Positions 1 to 7,999 of a DNA stretch of 64,000 nucleotides are shown here, in pieces. Positions within the stretch are counted from its first letter, which is position 1. The number at the start of each line of letters is the position of its first letter. Origin of the DNA: Methylobacterium sp. E-005. Lineage in GTDB: Bacteria; Pseudomonadota; Alphaproteobacteria; Rhizobiales; Beijerinckiaceae. Position numbers and translations under genes: made by a program. The notes beneath the pieces were generated by a model. The model saw only the letters and a program-made list of their open reading frames with translations. It was not told the DNA's origin and did not search any database. The stretch covers positions 1-64,000 of the forward strand of contig NZ_JAKSYG010000190.1 in the NCBI RefSeq assembly GCF_022829725.1, in the 5' to 3' direction.

Positions 1-76
1 TCTGGAAGGCGCGGGCGAAGGCGGCACGGATGATGTCTCCGCATGTGACCTTGATGGTGGGCTTGATGCGCTCCAT
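1..76 (-). CDS. Partial small protein of the phage-like region (N-terminus only)
   Basis: The first 25 codons of a minus-strand gene run off the left edge of the window. The ATG at 74-76 is preceded by a strong GAGGAG ribosome-binding site, which is why I call it a gene. The peptide begins MERIKPTIKV and is not recognisable. It lies downstream of, and on the same strand as, the 121-residue hypothetical gene and the exonuclease, so it is probably the next gene in that operon. Confidence 0.5.
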   Translation of the reverse strand, partial: MERIKPTIKVTCGDIIRAAFARAFQ

Positions 77-147
77 GGCGCGCTCCTCTGATGACGGGGT
101 TGCTGGGGATGATGGGCGCCACTGCCGCCTGGCGCGCGACGCAGGCG

Positions 148-513
148 TCAGGGTCGGGTCGCCCCGATGGGTCGCATCGGCCCCCGGAACTCGTCATCGG
201 GCGCCTCGTAGAAGTCGTCCCACCAAGCGCCGGGCGGCACCTTCGCCACCTTCGTCGCCTCGGCCAGCTCCGCGATGGCGTCCCGGGCAGCCCGCCGCAG
301 GATGGCTTGGGCCTCCGCGACGTGAACCTTCGCCCGGGTCTTGCTCTGTCCCCGGGCAGCCTCGGCGGCGACGCTGGCGGCCTCGAATGCCTCTGCCAGC
401 AGCAGGCGAAGGTCGCCCGTCGTCAGGGTCCGCAGTTCGGATTCAGAGGGCACGCGTAGGGCGGCAGGCGAACCGCCGGCGTGCTCGGCGAGGAGGCGCC
501 CGAACTTGCTCAT
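148..513 (-). CDS. Hypothetical protein, 121 aa, alanine-rich helical
   Basis: No family is recognised. The protein is rich in Ala, Glu and Arg over residues 25-95, as expected of a long helical or coiled-coil segment, and ends in an acidic and proline-containing tail. The ATG at 511-513 overlaps the stop codon of the exonuclease gene by the ATGA arrangement, so the two are translationally coupled. The context (exonuclease, tiny helix-turn-helix protein, primase-polymerase) suggests a phage or plasmid accessory role, which is inference only. Confidence 0.6.
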   Translation of the reverse strand: MSKFGRLLAEHAGGSPAALRVPSESELRTLTTGDLRLLLAEAFEAASVAAEAARGQSKTRAKVHVAEAQAILRRAARDAIAELAEATKVAKVPPGAWWDDFYEAPDDEFRGPMRPIGATRP

Positions 514-1292
514 CGCGCGATCCACCGGCGGATCGCGTCCCGCAGGCCGGGCAGGCAGGCCGCGAGGAGACGGGCATCCCCCAGGGCCGTGTGCCGGACG
601 TCCCGGCCCCCGCGGTCGACACCGAGGCGCGTCGCGAGGGCGTCGAGAGAACCGCTCTCGCCCGGCCAGAGGAGCTTCGAGACGATGCGCGTGTCGACCA
701 CGTCGCTGGGCACGCCCGTGAAATACAGACCCTCGCGCTCGAACTCGGCGTCCAGGAATCCGACGTCGAAGGCGGCGTTGTGGGCGACGAGGGTGGCCTG
801 CCGGCACACGTCTATGATCGCGCACGCGTGCGAGTAGCTGAACAGCGCGCGGTCGCGCAGGTCGGCCTCCGTCAGCCCCTGGACCGCCAGGGCGGTCGCG
901 TCGGACGCCCGGCCCGGGTTCACGGTGATCTCCAGGGGCGTCTCGCTGACGGCGTCGGGATGGACGCGCAGGAACGCTGCGCTGATCAGGCGGTCGCCTT
1001 CCAGCACGTGGAGGCCGGTCGTCTCCGTGTCCGCCACCACGACCGGTCCCTGCAGCAGCAGCAGGACGCGCTGCAGGTCGGGGAGGCGCTCTACGTCGAC
1101 GACATCCCGGCCACGCACACGAGTGACGACGGCGTGATGCAGCGCGCCGACCCGGGCCTCGCGATCCGCCACGAGGGCGGTCGTCAGGGCTTCCTCGCGC
1201 AGGGTCAGCAGCCGCTGGCGGGAGACGCAGGATGCCAGCTCATGGCGGACGTAGCCGAGCTCGTCGGCCGGGTGGAGGGCAGCATCAGCCAT
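510..1292 (-). CDS. DEDDh-family 3'-5' exonuclease (DnaQ/epsilon-like)
   Basis: The C-terminal two thirds (about residues 84-255) carry the three exonuclease motifs of the RNase T/DnaQ superfamily: Exo I ADTETTG with Asp88 and Glu90, Exo II AHNAAFD with Asp176, and Exo III HTALGDA with His234 and Asp239. These give the complete DEDDh metal-binding set. The N-terminal 80 residues are helical and of unknown role. Family members remove nucleotides from DNA or RNA 3' ends; here it is probably a phage- or plasmid-encoded repair or proofreading exonuclease and not the chromosomal polymerase III subunit. Its start overlaps the end of the helix-turn-helix gene, and its stop overlaps the next gene, so the three form an operon. 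Confidence 0.85.
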   Translation of the reverse strand: MADAALHPADELGYVRHELASCVSRQRLLTLREEALTTALVADREARVGALHHAVVTRVRGRDVVDVERLPDLQRVLLLLQGPVVVADTETTGLHVLEGDRLISAAFLRVHPDAVSETPLEITVNPGRASDATALAVQGLTEADLRDRALFSYSHACAIIDVCRQATLVAHNAAFDVGFLDAEFEREGLYFTGVPSDVVDTRIVSKLLWPGESGSLDALATRLGVDRGGRDVRHTALGDARLLAACLPGLRDAIRRWIAR

Positions 1293-1491
1293 GGGCCTGC
1301 ACCTCCGAGTACGTCGTCACGTCCTTCTGCAGGCCGAGGGACTTCAGGATACCCGGGCCCGGGGGGCGCCGCCGCGCAACGACGTCCCGCGTGTACTGCT
1401 CGGACACCGCATGGCGGCGCGCCCAAGCCGCGATGCCGCCCTCCTTGGTGATCCGCTCGCCAAGCAGGGCGAGCACCTCTTCCTTGTCCAC
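1285..1491 (-). CDS. Small helix-turn-helix (Cro-like) DNA-binding protein
   Basis: This is a 68-residue protein whose central part (about residues 14-50) reads as a helix-turn-helix: a GGIAAWARRHAVSEQYT-type segment followed by a basic VVARRRPPGP turn. Proteins of this size and layout are common in temperate phages as Cro-like repressors or regulators. Its 3' end overlaps the exonuclease gene by 8 bases. The upstream region contains a perfect inverted repeat (1592-1615) between this gene and the divergent gene at 1772, consistent with this protein acting there. That link is inference. Confidence 0.6.
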   Translation of the reverse strand: MDKEEVLALLGERITKEGGIAAWARRHAVSEQYTRDVVARRRPPGPGILKSLGLQKDVTTYSEVQAHG

Positions 1492-1591
1492 TGCGACACC
1501 TCCGAATCGGCTAAGCTTGGAAGCTTCCCCGGTTCAATGTCGACCGATCTCACGCCACCGGAAGATGCCGTCCGCAGATTTCATACGTACA

Positions 1592-1615
1592 GATTGTCGC
1601 AGTTTTCTGACAATC
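1592..1615. promoter_or_regulatory. Operator-like inverted repeat GATTGTC-N10-GACAATC
   Basis: Perfect 7-bp arms (1592-1598 and 1609-1615) flank a 10-base, T-rich spacer. The repeat lies in the 280-bp gap between the minus-strand helix-turn-helix gene and the plus-strand gene at 1772. Its position and symmetry suggest a repressor binding site controlling one or both divergent genes. Confidence 0.45.
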
Positions 1616-1771
1616 CGTTACAGGAGCAAGCATGCACGCCGGTCGATGCTTGCTGCCCCGAGGCTGTCAGGGCTCAAAATGGCAGCTTGTGTGCGAAACA
1701 CTTTCGGAAGGCCCCTTGTGGCGTGCATTCCCTGGGCGCAGTCTTTCCCTGGGCGCAAACGGGAGGGACCA

Positions 1772-2308
1772 ATGCGCAAGTTCATGCTGATGGTGATGGC
1801 CGCGCTGGCGATGATGCCCGCATTGATTTGGGACGGCGTCCGGTGGACGTGGCGCGTCGCCAGGGCGGTCCTCGGCGCGCCGGCGCCGGACGTCTCGGAG
1901 GCCTTCGTGGAAGCCGACGCCGTGGAAATCCCGGCCGCCGAGCTCTCGGATGACGAGGAGACCGGGCTGGCTGCCCTCGCGCTGGTCGCCCCGTTCGCCG
2001 GCGAGGAGAGCACGAAGGCGCTGCCGGCGCACCAGGAGCACTACGTGCGGTCGCTGACGGTCGCGGAGCGCATGAAGATGGCCTCAAAGACCCCCGACCG
2101 CATCGGGCGCCACTTGCGCGGCGTCGACGCGATTGCGGGGCTGCCGGTCGTCCCGACAGCGGCCCAGCACAGCGCCCGGATACTGGACACCTATCTCGAC
2201 ATCCGGGACGGCGTCCGCCCCGAGGACATCGAGGAGAGCAACCGGAAATTCTCGCTCAACGTCATCCAAGAGCTGCTCGACGACCTCGACCAGAAGCTTG
2301 CCGCCTGA
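1772..2308 (+). CDS. Hypothetical protein with N-terminal membrane segment, 178 aa
   Basis: No family is recognised. The start at 1772 is chosen because GGGAGGG sits at the right spacing upstream and the protein then opens with a hydrophobic stretch (about residues 4-20), which is a membrane anchor or uncleaved signal. Residues 35-65 are acidic and Ala-rich. The C-terminal half is soluble and helical, with an acidic end. A good intrinsic terminator follows at once. The gene is divergent from the helix-turn-helix/exonuclease operon, so it may be under the same operator. Confidence 0.6.
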   Translation: MRKFMLMVMAALAMMPALIWDGVRWTWRVARAVLGAPAPDVSEAFVEADAVEIPAAELSDDEETGLAALALVAPFAGEESTKALPAHQEHYVRSLTVAERMKMASKTPDRIGRHLRGVDAIAGLPVVPTAAQHSARILDTYLDIRDGVRPEDIEESNRKFSLNVIQELLDDLDQKLAA

Positions 2309-2327
2309 CGCCGCCGACGGAACGACT

Positions 2328-2361
2328 AAGCCCGCCGCGGGGTGACCCGGGCGGGCTTTTT
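2328..2361 (+). terminator. Intrinsic terminator after the 178-aa gene
   Basis: An AAGCCCGCC / GGCGGGCTT stem is followed by a run of five T, about 20 bases after the stop codon. This is the clearest rho-independent terminator on the left side. Confidence 0.8.
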
Positions 2362-2446
2362 CATGTCTGGGGTCGACCCACGATTATTTTGGGGATGACT
2401 GCATTTTGGGGATTGTGGCTTTCCCTGTGCACATCTCTGCACACAT

Positions 2447-2467
2447 GTGAGCATCAGTGATGCTCAC
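2447..2467. repeat. 21-bp perfect palindrome GTGAGCATCA-G-TGATGCTCAC
   Basis: Ten-base perfect arms surround a single central G, located just beyond the stop of the minus-strand 75-residue gene. No T-run follows on either strand, so it is either a weak terminator or a protein-binding site. Two copies of ATTTTGGGGAT lie about 50-60 bases to the left. Confidence 0.5.
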
Positions 2468-2473
2468 GGGATG

Positions 2474-2701
2474 CTACCGCCCTCCGGCCGCGATGATCAT
2501 CCTGCGGCGACGCTCCCCGTCCGCCCGCTGCCGGGCGATGGTGGCCTTCTGGGCGCGGCGCTGCAGGATGATCCGGGCGGCGAGCTCGTCCGTCATCCGG
2601 GCGGCGGTCGCAGCCCGCATGTCGATTGCGCGATCCGCGAGGATGCCAGCGATGCCGTAGCAGATGGCCTCCGCGCTGTTCCCGAAATCCTCTGGCCGCA
2701 T
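2474..2701 (-). CDS. Hypothetical protein, 75 aa, basic C-terminus
   Basis: No family is recognised. The ATG at 2699-2701 starts a 75-residue protein with a helical N-terminal half and a strongly basic C-terminal half (several Arg doublets and a run of four Arg near residues 64-67), as in small nucleic-acid-associated phage proteins. The 220 bp upstream contain a cluster of CCGTTAC-type repeats that could control it. Confidence 0.45.
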   Translation of the reverse strand: MRPEDFGNSAEAICYGIAGILADRAIDMRAATAARMTDELAARIILQRRAQKATIARQRADGERRRRMIIAAGGR

Positions 2702-2782
2702 GACCGCCTCCCCCTGCTGAGTCGCCCAGGGATCGGCATCTCGGGCCCAATGTCGAGAGGAACCAGCGGGGATGGTTGACGG

Positions 2783-2916
2783 TCCGTTACGGCCCTGTGG
2801 ATGACCGGTACGAATCTGGGCCCCTGGAGGCGCGCTACAGGGGTCCCGTACGTAACCAGGGTGCCGCCCCGTTACATGCCGGTTATGTAACGAAATGTCA
2901 GGGGAACCGTAACGGA
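2783..2916. repeat. Cluster of CCGTTAC / GTAACGG motifs with an 8-bp-arm inverted repeat
   Basis: Three related elements occupy the gap between two minus-strand genes. TCCGTTACGG at 2783-2792 is the exact reverse complement of CCGTAACGGA at 2907-2916. Between them, CGTTACAT at 2870-2877 and ATGTAACG at 2885-2892 form a perfect inverted repeat with a 7-base spacer. The arrangement resembles a multi-site operator or a replication/partition site. The protein that binds it is unknown. Confidence 0.45.
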
Positions 2917-2922
2917 AGGTCA

Positions 2923-3915
2923 TCAATACTGGATGATGGTCAGGTAGCCGTAGATGTCCGCCAAGGCGGTGTCCTGGGTGGTGGGCGCGAACACCTCCAG
3001 AAGGTCCCCTGGCGAAACGTTGACCGGCTGGGCGTTGACGGTCGCGAACCCGGCGAGGCTCGACCCTGCCGCGAAGGCGATGTACCCGACGGCCACCCCG
3101 TTGAGCTTCACGGTGAGCTGCGCGGCCGCCGCAGGCGCCGTCTTGGACTTCACGATGCTGTTCGGGCCCAGGCTGATGTTCGCCTGCAGTGCGCCCGTGA
3201 AATTCACGCCGATCTGGCAGTAGCGGTCCATCATCTCCCGCTGCACGAGTGCACCCGCCGCCGGCTTGCCGTCCGCCCGCACGCGCAGGGCACGATAGGC
3301 CGGGAGGCTCACGGGCCCCCAGGGGAACGTATACGTACCGTCGGCCTGCTGTAGGGGATTGTTCGGCTTCGAGCCGGCTGGCGTGCCTGCCAGGTACATC
3401 TGGTAGTACGTACCAGTAGGCGGGAAAAACACGACGTCCCCTGGTACGTACGTGGCCCCGTCGACGTACGTACCACGCTGCGTCTGCGCCGGCTTGCCGT
3501 CGTACGCGACAGCCACGAGCTTCCCGGCCGCGATGTCCTTGGCCGGGTCCGCGGCATCGCTGATGAAGTCCGCCGGCGCCAGGGCGGACAGGCCGCGCGG
3601 GACGGTCGTGGTTGCCTCGATGCGGACGAGGTCGCCCAGCTTGTACGCGGTCGCCGCCGCCCACCGGCCCGCCAAGCGGATGGGCCTGGGCGGCAGGGGG
3701 AAGGTGCCCATGACAGCGTTGTTCGTGTCCAGCAGCGTGACGATGCCGGTGTTGGGGTCGAACTCGGCGGTCGCGAGTGACGCGCCGACGCCGGTCGTGG
3801 CCACCTTCTGGATGGCGGCCACGAGAGCCTGGATGTTGCCGTCTTGCTCGTCCGAGGTCAGCGGAGACCCCTTCGTGGCGCGCAAAGTGACGGCGATGTT
3901 GAGAGGTGCGCCCAT
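2923..3915 (-). CDS. Phage structural-like protein (probable tail or fibre component), 330 aa
   Basis: A beta-rich, Gly/Thr/Pro/Val-rich protein without membrane segments. The first 60 residues carry a TSDEQDGNIQAL segment of a kind seen near the N-terminus of phage tail and fibre proteins. The middle contains repeated Gly-Thr-Tyr units (about residues 145-205). The last 100 residues look like a carbohydrate- or receptor-binding beta domain. I infer a virion or host-recognition role from composition and from the next two genes, which overlap or abut it. No motif proves this. Confidence 0.5.
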   Translation of the reverse strand: MGAPLNIAVTLRATKGSPLTSDEQDGNIQALVAAIQKVATTGVGASLATAEFDPNTGIVTLLDTNNAVMGTFPLPPRPIRLAGRWAAATAYKLGDLVRIEATTTVPRGLSALAPADFISDAADPAKDIAAGKLVAVAYDGKPAQTQRGTYVDGATYVPGDVVFFPPTGTYYQMYLAGTPAGSKPNNPLQQADGTYTFPWGPVSLPAYRALRVRADGKPAAGALVQREMMDRYCQIGVNFTGALQANISLGPNSIVKSKTAPAAAAQLTVKLNGVAVGYIAFAAGSSLAGFATVNAQPVNVSPGDLLEVFAPTTQDTALADIYGYLTIIQY

Positions 3916-3917
3916 GT

Positions 3918-4328
3918 TCACACGAATCCGTTCGACCAGCCGTTGAAGGTACCGCTGAAACCGTCGGTCCCGATCTTCTTCGTCACGGTGTCCTCGGTGT
4001 AGGAGGACCCGCCGTTCGCGCGCCAGCCGGTCATGTAGCCGGACACGATCTCGATGACGTCGTAGCCCCCGTCGCCGGAAGCGTTGTACTTGTTGGTGTT
4101 CACCGACGGCGGCGACGGCGAGTAGCTGATGTTCGCGAAGCTCGCGAGGTCGACGTCCTTCCCGGGAACGCCGCCCGACTGGTCGGCGCTCGTGTCGAAC
4201 TGCCCACCGGCCGGGCGGTTGGCGGAGTCCTTCGCCTGGGCCCGGTCGCCGCGCGCCACGACGGCCTGCACCGCCGCGTTGAACTCGGCGGCGTTCCGGA
4301 AGGTGATGCCCTGGCCCTGTCCGCTCAT
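3918..4328 (-). CDS. Hypothetical phage-like protein, 136 aa
   Basis: No family is recognised. The first half is helical with Ala and Arg; the second half is rich in Gly, Ser, Asn and Tyr, as in virion-surface proteins. Its start overlaps the preceding gene by the ATGA arrangement, and its stop lies two bases before the next start, so the three genes (4325-4975, this one, 2923-3915) form a tightly coupled operon, typical of a phage structural module. Confidence 0.5.
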   Translation of the reverse strand: MSGQGQGITFRNAAEFNAAVQAVVARGDRAQAKDSANRPAGGQFDTSADQSGGVPGKDVDLASFANISYSPSPPSVNTNKYNASGDGGYDVIEIVSGYMTGWRANGGSSYTEDTVTKKIGTDGFSGTFNGWSNGFV

Positions 4329-4975
4329 GGCTCACCGCCCTGCATGTTCACGCCACGGGGGGACACGGTCAGCACGGCGTGGCACTCGTACTGCCGCTCG
4401 ATCATCGACGTCATCGGCAGGAAACGCATGCCGACCTGCAGGGTCGTCGGGTAGTCACGGACGACAGCGCGGGGGTCGCCACCGGACTGGAGCCGGCCCA
4501 GCGCGATGGCCATTTGCACGTCCGCCTGCGAATCGATGAAACAGTCGCCGACAGCGTACCAGGGGTCCTGCAGGCGGGTCGCGTCGACGGGCACGACGAG
4601 CGGCCCGGGGCGCAGCACGGCCTCGATGTCCCCGTGCACGCCGAAGCTGATGTCCTCGGCCTGCGCGCTGGCCGCCAGGTACACCGGCTGGGACACAGGG
4701 CTGTAGGTCGGGTCGACGTAGTCGGAAGAGCCGTACTCGTCCCCGCCGGCGACCGCGGCGACGTCGTTCCTGCCCGTACCCAGGTAGACGCCGACTTTCA
4801 GCCGCACCGTAGCGGGCCCGGCCTCGGGCAGGGACCTGGTGATGCCGATGACCTTGCCGACCATGGGCAACACGCCCGTGTCCCCGTTGCGGATTTCCAG
4901 GCGGACACGGTCATGCAGGGCGATGTCGCGGCACCGGTGCCACTCGTACGTCCTGGAGACGTGGACCATTTCCAT
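4325..4975 (-). CDS. Hypothetical phage-like protein, about 216 aa
   Basis: A beta-rich protein of unknown function, first gene of a three-gene coupled operon with the putative structural proteins. The start is uncertain: I chose the ATG at 4973-4975 because GAGG lies just upstream. ATGs at 4997-4999 and 5003-5005 would add 8 or 10 residues, and a TTG at 5107 would add 44. The tail ends PRGVNMQGGEP and overlaps the next start. Nothing identifies a fold by eye; a virion role is inferred from the neighbours. Confidence 0.45.
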   Translation of the reverse strand: MEMVHVSRTYEWHRCRDIALHDRVRLEIRNGDTGVLPMVGKVIGITRSLPEAGPATVRLKVGVYLGTGRNDVAAVAGGDEYGSSDYVDPTYSPVSQPVYLAASAQAEDISFGVHGDIEAVLRPGPLVVPVDATRLQDPWYAVGDCFIDSQADVQMAIALGRLQSGGDPRAVVRDYPTTLQVGMRFLPMTSMIERQYECHAVLTVSPRGVNMQGGEP

Positions 4976-5145
4976 GCGCCTCAGCGCACACGCCCGCATG
5001 CGCATGAGCGCGTGCTGCAGGCATCCCTGACGACGGCATGCGCGGCTCCTGAATGAAGGAGGGCCCCGGCGTGGGTGCGGCCGAGCCCAAGGTTGTTCGA
5101 GGATCAACCACCGTTCACCCTAGCACGCGGCCACGATTCGGGGCG

Positions 5146-5463
5146 TCAGGACCTGGGCGTGGCGGCGTGCGTCAGCCGGGCGATGACGCGGTCCATGGCA
5201 TCGCGGGTCTCGATGTCGGCGGAGACCTTGAGGATGGCCATGGCGCCGACGACCACGGAATGCAGGTCCACGGACTCGGCCCGCGCCTTCATCCGCCCGT
5301 CCGGGGCGATGTACCCGGACACGGCTTCGACGAGACCACGAACGATGGCGTTGTCGGCCTCCGCCTCGGCCTTCCTGGCATCGCGCCACGCCTTCGTCTT
5401 CGCGGCGGCGAGAACCCGGGCTCGTGACCGCGAAGGTTCGGAGATGGGGGTCGGGATGTTCAT
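5146..5463 (-). CDS. Hypothetical protein, 105 aa
   Basis: A short helical protein with an N-terminal basic segment (Arg/Lys-rich, residues 11-35) and a regular helix-forming C-terminal half. No family is recognised. The ATG at 5461-5463 is the natural start. It lies between the primase-polymerase gene, from which it is separated by a hairpin (5515-5550), and the structural-like genes. It is probably a phage or plasmid accessory gene. Confidence 0.45.
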   Translation of the reverse strand: MNIPTPISEPSRSRARVLAAAKTKAWRDARKAEAEADNAIVRGLVEAVSGYIAPDGRMKARAESVDLHSVVVGAMAILKVSADIETRDAMDRVIARLTHAATPRS

Positions 5464-5514
5464 GCCGGTAGGATGCCACCGGCCGCCGCGAGAAACCACG
5501 GGTCCGGAAACATC

Positions 5515-5550
5515 GAACCCCGCCTCCGGTGATAACCGAAAGCGGGGTTC
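5515..5550 (-). terminator. Hairpin between primase-polymerase gene and the 105-aa gene
   Basis: GAACCCCGC and GCGGGGTTC form a perfect 9-bp stem about 60 bases beyond the stop of the minus-strand primase gene. The T-run is missing, so termination here is likely but not certain. Confidence 0.45.
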
Positions 5551-5612
5551 CAAGATGTGCTGCATCCAGGCCAGTCGAGGCGGGGTGAATATACCCCCGC
5601 GGTACCGGTTCC

Positions 5613-7601
5613 TCAAGTGCCGACAGGGAGTTGCGAGGTCCACAGTACCCCGAAGATGTCTGCGAGGAACTCGGGGAGGAGCATGTCCCTGTCGTCCCGA
5701 ACCGGTCCGGACGAGGGCCCAGGGGAGGCCGCCAGCAGGGTCCACGGAGAGGGCCCGGTATCCTCGCTCATCCCGAAACGGAGTGGCCTCAGCGGGCTTC
5801 CCTGGGCATCGGCCATGTCCGGATGGGTGTCTGATGGCGAGGGCGGCAGGTTCGAGGCGGTACGGTCGGGTGTCGATACCCCCGGAATGGCCGGCGTGAC
5901 GGGGTCGAGACGGGTCGGACGGTCGGATGGGGCCCTAGGCCCCGGCTCCGCCACTATAGATACGGTCGGACCGTGAACGACATCGACGGACCCCTGATCC
6001 TGGTGCTCGATGGCGGGCTCGACGGCAACGCTGGTGGCGGTCTCGGCCTCGGCTTCCGCGATGGCCCGGTACAGGCTCGTACGACCACGGAGGCCCTCGA
6101 ACGCGCGCTCGATCTCGACTATCGACCGACCCGCCTGTCGCATCGCCAACGCCTTGCGACCGTCCGCCAGCCGGGCCGAGACCGTCACGACCTGGGGGGT
6201 GCAGCCCGCATCCGTGCGACGTTGGGCCGACCTCTCCCTTTCGGTCTGGCGCACGCCACGGGGCAGCAGCGCCTCGGCACCCGGGATGTGCTCGACCTGT
6301 TCCTCGGTTAGGCCGAGGCGGGCGAGCATCGTGACCTTGGCGTAGGAATAGACCACGGTCCGTTCGACGCCGCCACGCTCGGACGTCTCACCGGCCTCGG
6401 ACCGGCGCAGCGCGCGTTCCAGGGACCCGAGGTTCGCCCGCAGTTCCGTCTCCGGCAGGCCGGACGGTCCGGCGAGGCGCGCGGCCCATGTCTCGGCGGT
6501 GCCGCCCTCGGACTGCGCCATGGCACACGCGCTGAGGAACGCCCACCAGTCCCGGCGCCCCTCTGGCGGCTCGCCACCCCACGACAGGCGGATGGCGTCC
6601 AGCGCTTCGACGATGCCGGCCCAATGGTTGCCCTTGCGACGGCGCGGCTTCGGCTCGTTCACCGGGATGCCCGCGGCCTCGGCCTCGGCGCGCTTGGCCT
6701 GCCGGGCGGCCTCGCGCTGGTCGTACCCGGCCTGGCGCTCGGCGCGGATGGCCTGCATCTGGTCACGGCTGAACGGCAGGAACGCGGTCGCTAGGGTCTC
6801 GTAGTCATGGCGGACCACGTCGGTCCAGGATGCCGGCCACACCAACCTAGCGACCTGCTGGCTCTTGGGATTGTACGACCCTGCCAGCCGGAGGACGCGG
6901 GGGATGTCGGCGGCGTTGCGGTCGAGGCCGGTGCCGCGCCACAGGTCGGCCATCCGGGTCTCGTGCTCGACGACCTCGGGGTCCTGCAACCTCGTGCCGG
7001 ACGCGGTCGTGACGGTCGTCTCCGGGCGACCATACTTCGGCCCGTGGAGGAATCGCTGGCACGCCCGCCAGCGCGACAGGAATTCCGCGGTGGCGTTATG
7101 CGGCTCGTGCAGCCACACGACGTGGTGTCCCCGGCCGGAGAACAGCACGTACGAGGGCAGCGGCAACCCGGCAATCTCGATGCGCTCGATGAGGACGCCC
7201 GCGATGTCCTCGGGTGTCATGCCATCGAAGATCCTCACGGTGTGCGTCTCGACGTCGGCGATGAAGGCCTGAACCTGCGCCACGCCGGTGGTGCGTCGGG
7301 AGCCGTGGAACCGCTGCATGCTGACGTGTGTGGCCCACAGCACCGGGTCGCTTTCGGCGAGACCGGCCAGCGGCAGGGCCTTGGTGGTCCAGCCCTCGGC
7401 ACCGGCGTTCGGGTCGGTCTGGCGCATGAGCGTGACCTTACCTGTGTAGCCGGGCGAGTTCGGGTGCAGCACGCGGATGTGCGCGGCGCGGACGTTGCCG
7501 TTGACCCGGGTCCGGTACTCAACGGACAGGCGTGCGAGGTCGGCCTCGGGCATGAGGCGCTCGGCGAACGGGTTCAGGCGGGCTGAGGGGGTGTGGTACA
7601 C
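5613..7601 (-). CDS. Primase-polymerase (AEP-like) replication protein of a mobile element
   Basis: The N-terminal 300 residues show the ordered motifs of archaeo-eukaryotic-type primase-polymerases found in phages and plasmids: an Asp-x-Glu metal site (FIADVETH, Asp116 and Glu118), then SGRGHH (155-160), then the RVLRLAGSYNPKS segment near 240-255 that corresponds to the family R..G..N.K motif. A basic PKPRRRKGN linker follows near 318. The remainder holds a helical region and a possible helix-turn-helix near 485-515, with a Pro/Ser-rich tail. Such enzymes start and copy DNA in replicating elements. The upstream DNA carries direct repeats and a phased hexamer array that could be its origin. 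I see no helicase domain. Confidence 0.65.
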   Translation of the reverse strand: MYHTPSARLNPFAERLMPEADLARLSVEYRTRVNGNVRAAHIRVLHPNSPGYTGKVTLMRQTDPNAGAEGWTTKALPLAGLAESDPVLWATHVSMQRFHGSRRTTGVAQVQAFIADVETHTVRIFDGMTPEDIAGVLIERIEIAGLPLPSYVLFSGRGHHVVWLHEPHNATAEFLSRWRACQRFLHGPKYGRPETTVTTASGTRLQDPEVVEHETRMADLWRGTGLDRNAADIPRVLRLAGSYNPKSQQVARLVWPASWTDVVRHDYETLATAFLPFSRDQMQAIRAERQAGYDQREAARQAKRAEAEAAGIPVNEPKPRRRKGNHWAGIVEALDAIRLSWGGEPPEGRRDWWAFLSACAMAQSEGGTAETWAARLAGPSGLPETELRANLGSLERALRRSEAGETSERGGVERTVVYSYAKVTMLARLGLTEEQVEHIPGAEALLPRGVRQTERERSAQRRTDAGCTPQVVTVSARLADGRKALAMRQAGRSIVEIERAFEGLRGRTSLYRAIAEAEAETATSVAVEPAIEHQDQGSVDVVHGPTVSIVAEPGPRAPSDRPTRLDPVTPAIPGVSTPDRTASNLPPSPSDTHPDMADAQGSPLRPLRFGMSEDTGPSPWTLLAASPGPSSGPVRDDRDMLLPEFLADIFGVLWTSQLPVGT

Positions 7602-7645
7602 GAGGTCCGTCGACTGGTAGGCATCGACGCGCAGGGCAGCACACC

Positions 7646-7687
7646 CGCGCGCGAATTCGATATCCTCCCCCTCGCGCGCGAATTCGA
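7646..7687. repeat. 15-bp direct repeat upstream of the primase-polymerase gene
   Basis: CGCGCGCGAATTCGA occurs at 7646-7660 and again at 7673-7687, offset 27 bp, within 90 bp upstream of the primase-polymerase start. These are candidate operator half-sites or iterons. Confidence 0.5.
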
Positions 7688-7918
7688 CAAGCGTACGAAC
7701 GGCTTACGAGGCGCACCCAACGCCCTGCGCAGTAGGCCTCGGACCTAGGCGGCTTCGTCCCCATGGCGAGGGCGATCTGGCCATCTGAATCACCGCGAGT
7801 CCGCGCACGGGATAGTCCCGAGACCCCGGACGCCCGTAAACCGCTACAGGGTGGCTCGCTGGCCGTTTCAGGGGGGCAGCAGTTTTCCGGCAGGGCCGTG
7901 TGGATGGCGCCTTCAGCC

Positions 7919-7999
7919 CCATGGAGCCCATGGGCGTTCCCATGGGGAAACGCATGGCGCCCATGGGACCCCATGGACCTCCCATGGCGCGGCGCATGG
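7919..7999. repeat. Phased array of eight (C/G)CATGG hexamers
   Basis: CCATGG occurs at 7919, 7928, 7940, 7961, 7971 and 7982, with the near-identical GCATGG at 7952 and 7994. The eight cores are spaced 9-12 bp, averaging about 10.7 bp, so they lie on one face of the helix. The array is some 320 bp upstream of the primase-polymerase gene and does not sit in a convincing reading frame. A replication-origin iteron array or a multi-site operator is the best guess. Confidence 0.55.

Noticed and set aside
3320..3480. Several GGTACGTAC-type repeats that look like binding sites
   Set aside because: They encode repeated Gly-Thr-Tyr units with the same codons in the putative structural protein, so coding explains them.
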